From a virus: DNA of 47,821 nt. The position numbers and the translations under genes were made by a program. Shown piece after piece: positions 47,289 to 47,821 of the stretch. The DNA is taken from the IMG/VR virus record IMGVR_UViG_3300014325_000019, positions 1 to 47,821 of that record; one strand, given 5' to 3'. Within the stretch, counting starts at the first letter, position 1; the number at the start of each line of letters is the position of its first letter. Under the pieces are notes generated by a model. It saw only the letters and a program-made list of their open reading frames with translations. It did not search any database and was not told where the DNA came from.

Positions 47289-47561
47289 ATGGCGACAGTA
47301 ATACCAGTCGTAGGTGAAGCGCGCGAGGTCTCGCCAAAGAAAGGCCGGGTGTTCAAGTTAGCCGAGCTGCGAGCGGTCGTCGGCGGCGATATTCAAGCGG
47401 TCCCCGCGCCCGATGGCCGCACGCTGTATCTCAATGAGCACGGCAAATACCAGCAGTTACCGAGAAATACGGCAGCCACGACGCTCATGCGCGCCTGGTT
47501 GCTGTCCGACGACTACATCGCGGGTGACGTGATCCTATGCTCACGCAAGGAAGCGCCCTAA
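47289..47561 (+). CDS. DUF3846 family protein
   Basis: 90 aa from ATG 47289, preceded by AGAGG about 9 nt upstream. FKLAELRAVVGGDIQAVPAP, then LYLNEHGKYQQLPRNTAAT and a C-terminal AGDVILC, match the DUF3846 pattern (LxxLQxxVGGxI ... NEEGxLxxLPxNxxAT ... GxxL). The family is common on plasmids and phages and has no established role. It is divergent from parA. Confidence 0.75.
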   Translation: MATVIPVVGEAREVSPKKGRVFKLAELRAVVGGDIQAVPAPDGRTLYLNEHGKYQQLPRNTAATTLMRAWLLSDDYIAGDVILCSRKEAP

Positions 47562-47567
47562 CACAAT

Positions 47568-47581
47568 ACATAGCGCTATGT
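47568..47581. promoter_or_regulatory. perfect 14-bp AGCGCT operator
   Basis: ACATAGCGCTATGT is a perfect palindrome just after the DUF3846 stop and 16 bp before a perfect -10 box (TATAAT, 47598-47603). A protein bound here would cover the -35 position of that rightward promoter. Confidence 0.65.
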
Positions 47582-47597
47582 CAATGACACCTAAACA

Positions 47598-47603
47598 TAT
47601 AAT
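47598..47603 (+). promoter_or_regulatory. rightward -10 box TATAAT near the right end
   Basis: TATAAT is perfect; the 17-bp-upstream hexamer (GCTATG) is a poor -35 and overlaps the AGCGCT operator. If the molecule is circular, the transcript would cross the junction into the early operon. A tiny ORF of 11 codons (47629-47664) follows AAGGG. Confidence 0.4.
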
Positions 47604-47630
47604 GTATGAGTGTGTCAAGGGAAAAGACAT

Positions 47631-47772
47631 GAGTAGTAATACCAGTAAACCAGTCGATGAGTAGTAAATACCAGTAGACAAGTAAGGCGGTAGTATGGTA
47701 GTGGGTAATGCGCGAGTGAGATAGGTAGGCCGGCGAGCCCGCGGGTAGGAAATGAGAAGACTGGTAGACCAG
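47631..47772. repeat. ACCAG/CTGGT repeat cluster, centromere-like
   Basis: GAGTAGTAATACCAGTA (47631-47647) and GAGTAGTAAATACCAGTA (47659-47676) are direct repeats 28 bp apart, followed by CTGGTAGACCAG (47761-47772). AGTAATACCAGT also occurs at 47297-47308 near parA. Clustered short repeats close to par genes are typical of ribbon-helix-helix binding sites (parS). Confidence 0.5.
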
Positions 47773-47821
47773 CCTACAGGTTGTAGAAGGCTAGGCGGTT
47801 GTGATAAGCTTGTTGCTAACC
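47682..47821. other. right end without gene
   Basis: Low-complexity, GTA/TAG-rich DNA with no open frame of note. It matches the character of the left end, which supports (without proving) that the two ends belong to one region. Confidence 0.4.

Noticed and set aside
47629-47664. 11-codon ORF after AAGGG near the right end
   Set aside because: Too short to support; it is built from the repeated GAGTAGTAATACCAG units.
1-47821. tRNA or rRNA genes
   Set aside because: No acceptor/T-arm pattern or rRNA-like stretch was noticed by eye; a covariance search would be needed to exclude tRNAs fully.

Overview
The window looks like most or all of the genome of a GC-rich, podovirus-like temperate phage that is built to live as a plasmid (a phage-plasmid). 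The evidence is a complete-looking virion block next to a plasmid-type maintenance block: a ParA ATPase, a ribbon-helix-helix partner, a winged-helix replication-type protein and 22-23 bp iterons. I see no integrase, no rRNA or tRNA, no DNA polymerase and no recognisable endolysin. The host cannot be named. The GC-rich genes and the phage families suggest a high-GC Gram-negative bacterium from an environmental sample, but that is inference.

Layout. (1) Positions 1-328 are an AT-richer, gene-poor left end with promoter-like boxes. (2) Positions 329-11022 hold about 30 very small, tightly overlapping genes, almost all rightward: an early/accessory operon with many zinc-ribbon proteins, a DUF3560 protein and a PD-(D/E)XK-type endonuclease. 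One leftward basic protein gene (10019-10261) interrupts it. (3) Positions 42744 down to about 11000 form one long leftward late operon. From its promoter end it contains about 15 small genes, terminase large subunit, further small genes and short membrane proteins, portal, scaffold, major capsid, head-tail and tail proteins, a collagen-like tail fibre, an adaptor, two beta-rich tail/nozzle proteins, probable ejection proteins, and a possible lysis/host-interaction end. A single rightward gene (30350-30751) sits inside it. (4) Positions 42775-47561 carry a HerA/FtsK-type ATPase with a translationally coupled partner, the iterons, the winged-helix protein, the partition genes and a divergent DUF3846 gene. 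(5) Positions 47562-47821 are an AT-richer right end with repeats.

The strongest unexplained signal is regulatory. A 14-bp operator centred on AGCGCT recurs at four non-coding or promoter positions: the early promoter at 2853, the basic-protein promoter at 10261-10296, the late promoter at 42749-42778, and 47568-47581 beside a perfect -10 box. It usually sits between or on the -35/-10 elements, which suggests one repressor holding early and late transcription silent in the plasmid state. Other notable signals are an N-terminal peptide (QSPxGLLHxA) shared by scaffold and major capsid, departures from consensus in the terminase active sites, a HerA-like ATPase ending in a duplicated winged helix, a nested in-frame gene start, and a repeated leader box in front of three early genes.

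All functions come from reading the translations by eye. Start sites were chosen from stop/start overlaps (ATGA, GTGA, TAATG), Shine-Dalgarno spacing and promoter position.
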